64,000 nt of DNA, from NCBI GenBank assembly GCA_024195265.1, contig JAJLRJ010000008.1, positions 8,026,988-8,090,987 of the forward strand, in the 5' to 3' direction. This DNA comes from Dendrophyllia cribrosa (lineage: Eukaryota > Cnidaria > Anthozoa > Scleractinia > Dendrophylliidae). The translations under genes were made by a program, and so were the position numbers. Each line of letters starts with the position of its first letter. The stretch's first letter is position 1. The notes beneath the pieces were generated by a model. It saw only the letters and a program-made list of their open reading frames with translations. It ran no database searches and was not told the DNA's origin. Below are positions 63,573 through 64,000 of the stretch, piece after piece.

Positions 63573-64000
63573 CTGCAAGAATAAAAAAACATCCCATTGA
63601 TGTAAGACAAAGTACGTTTAAGTATGAAGAAAAGGGTTGAGAGATATTTTCTGGCTTACATGATCAATCCCTCCCACCTCAAGTAGTTTATACAGGCTTG
63701 GGTTAAAATCTGTCTGGAAAATATGGTTGAATCACAATATCTTCAGCTAGATTGCTTACTGAACAGGATGAAATTTATCTTGATGTTTTTTTCTACGTTT
63801 GAAATGATTGTCCTCGAGTTTTAAAATTAAAATAATACAAATAATCAAATTTTGCTTCTCATTTAGTTGAATTTAGGGCTGAAAATGACCTTTGTCCTTA
63901 AAAATATTTTATTGAGAACAATAGACGGTCAATCCATATGTGAACAGCTGGAAAAATGTAATCTGGCAGATTTGACGCTTTCTCTTAAACCCGTCGCCAA
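63573..64000. other. Intron of POMK copy 2, nothing recognised
   Basis: A/T-rich sequence upstream of the kinase exon; the first coding exon is not in the window. Confidence 0.55.

Overview
This 64 kb window is animal nuclear DNA: AT-rich, intron-dense, and packed with short inverted-repeat (MITE-like) elements, LINE fragments and long poly-G/poly-C runs. The gene content (a PX-domain SGK3 kinase and an O-mannose kinase, POMK) plus the repeat style suggest an anthozoan cnidarian such as a stony coral. The taxon is inferred and not proven by the sequence alone. All four recognisable host gene copies lie on the minus strand.

Layout. Positions 1-14857 hold the 5' two-thirds (coding exons 1-14) of one SGK3-like gene, copy A, whose 3' end lies beyond base 1. 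Positions 14858-21625 are intergenic and full of repeats. Positions 21626-39199 hold a complete second SGK3-like gene, copy B: 20 coding exons, 493 aa, with every kinase and PX landmark intact. The 14 exons shared with copy A have identical lengths. Positions 39200-47172 are intergenic, with a Penelope-type hammerhead ribozyme candidate, a decayed LINE, a LINE tail, a small Cys-motif ORF and several MITEs. Positions 47173-49720 hold a POMK-like gene (two coding exons, 366 aa), with a second hammerhead candidate on the same strand inside its intron. Positions 49721-62670 are mostly mobile-element debris, including a 150 bp tandem array, a LINE 3' end and a helicase fragment. Positions 62673-63572 hold the kinase exon of a second POMK-like copy whose C-terminus is frameshifted, followed by a third, internally deleted POMK fragment.

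How the genes work, from family knowledge: SGK3 is an endosomal AGC kinase recruited by PI3P through its PX domain and activated by PDK1 and mTORC2. POMK is a Golgi/ER-lumen kinase that phosphorylates O-mannose on alpha-dystroglycan. They are not known to act in one pathway. What they share here is local duplication and orientation.

Most interesting observations: two hammerhead-ribozyme candidates with complete helices I and II and catalytic core; a family of TTAA-flanked foldback elements, one carrying a THAP zinc-finger fragment (pointing to Kolobok-type transposons); a near-identical exon 14 between otherwise diverged SGK3 copies (probable gene conversion); and the frameshifted, chimeric 3' end of POMK copy 2.
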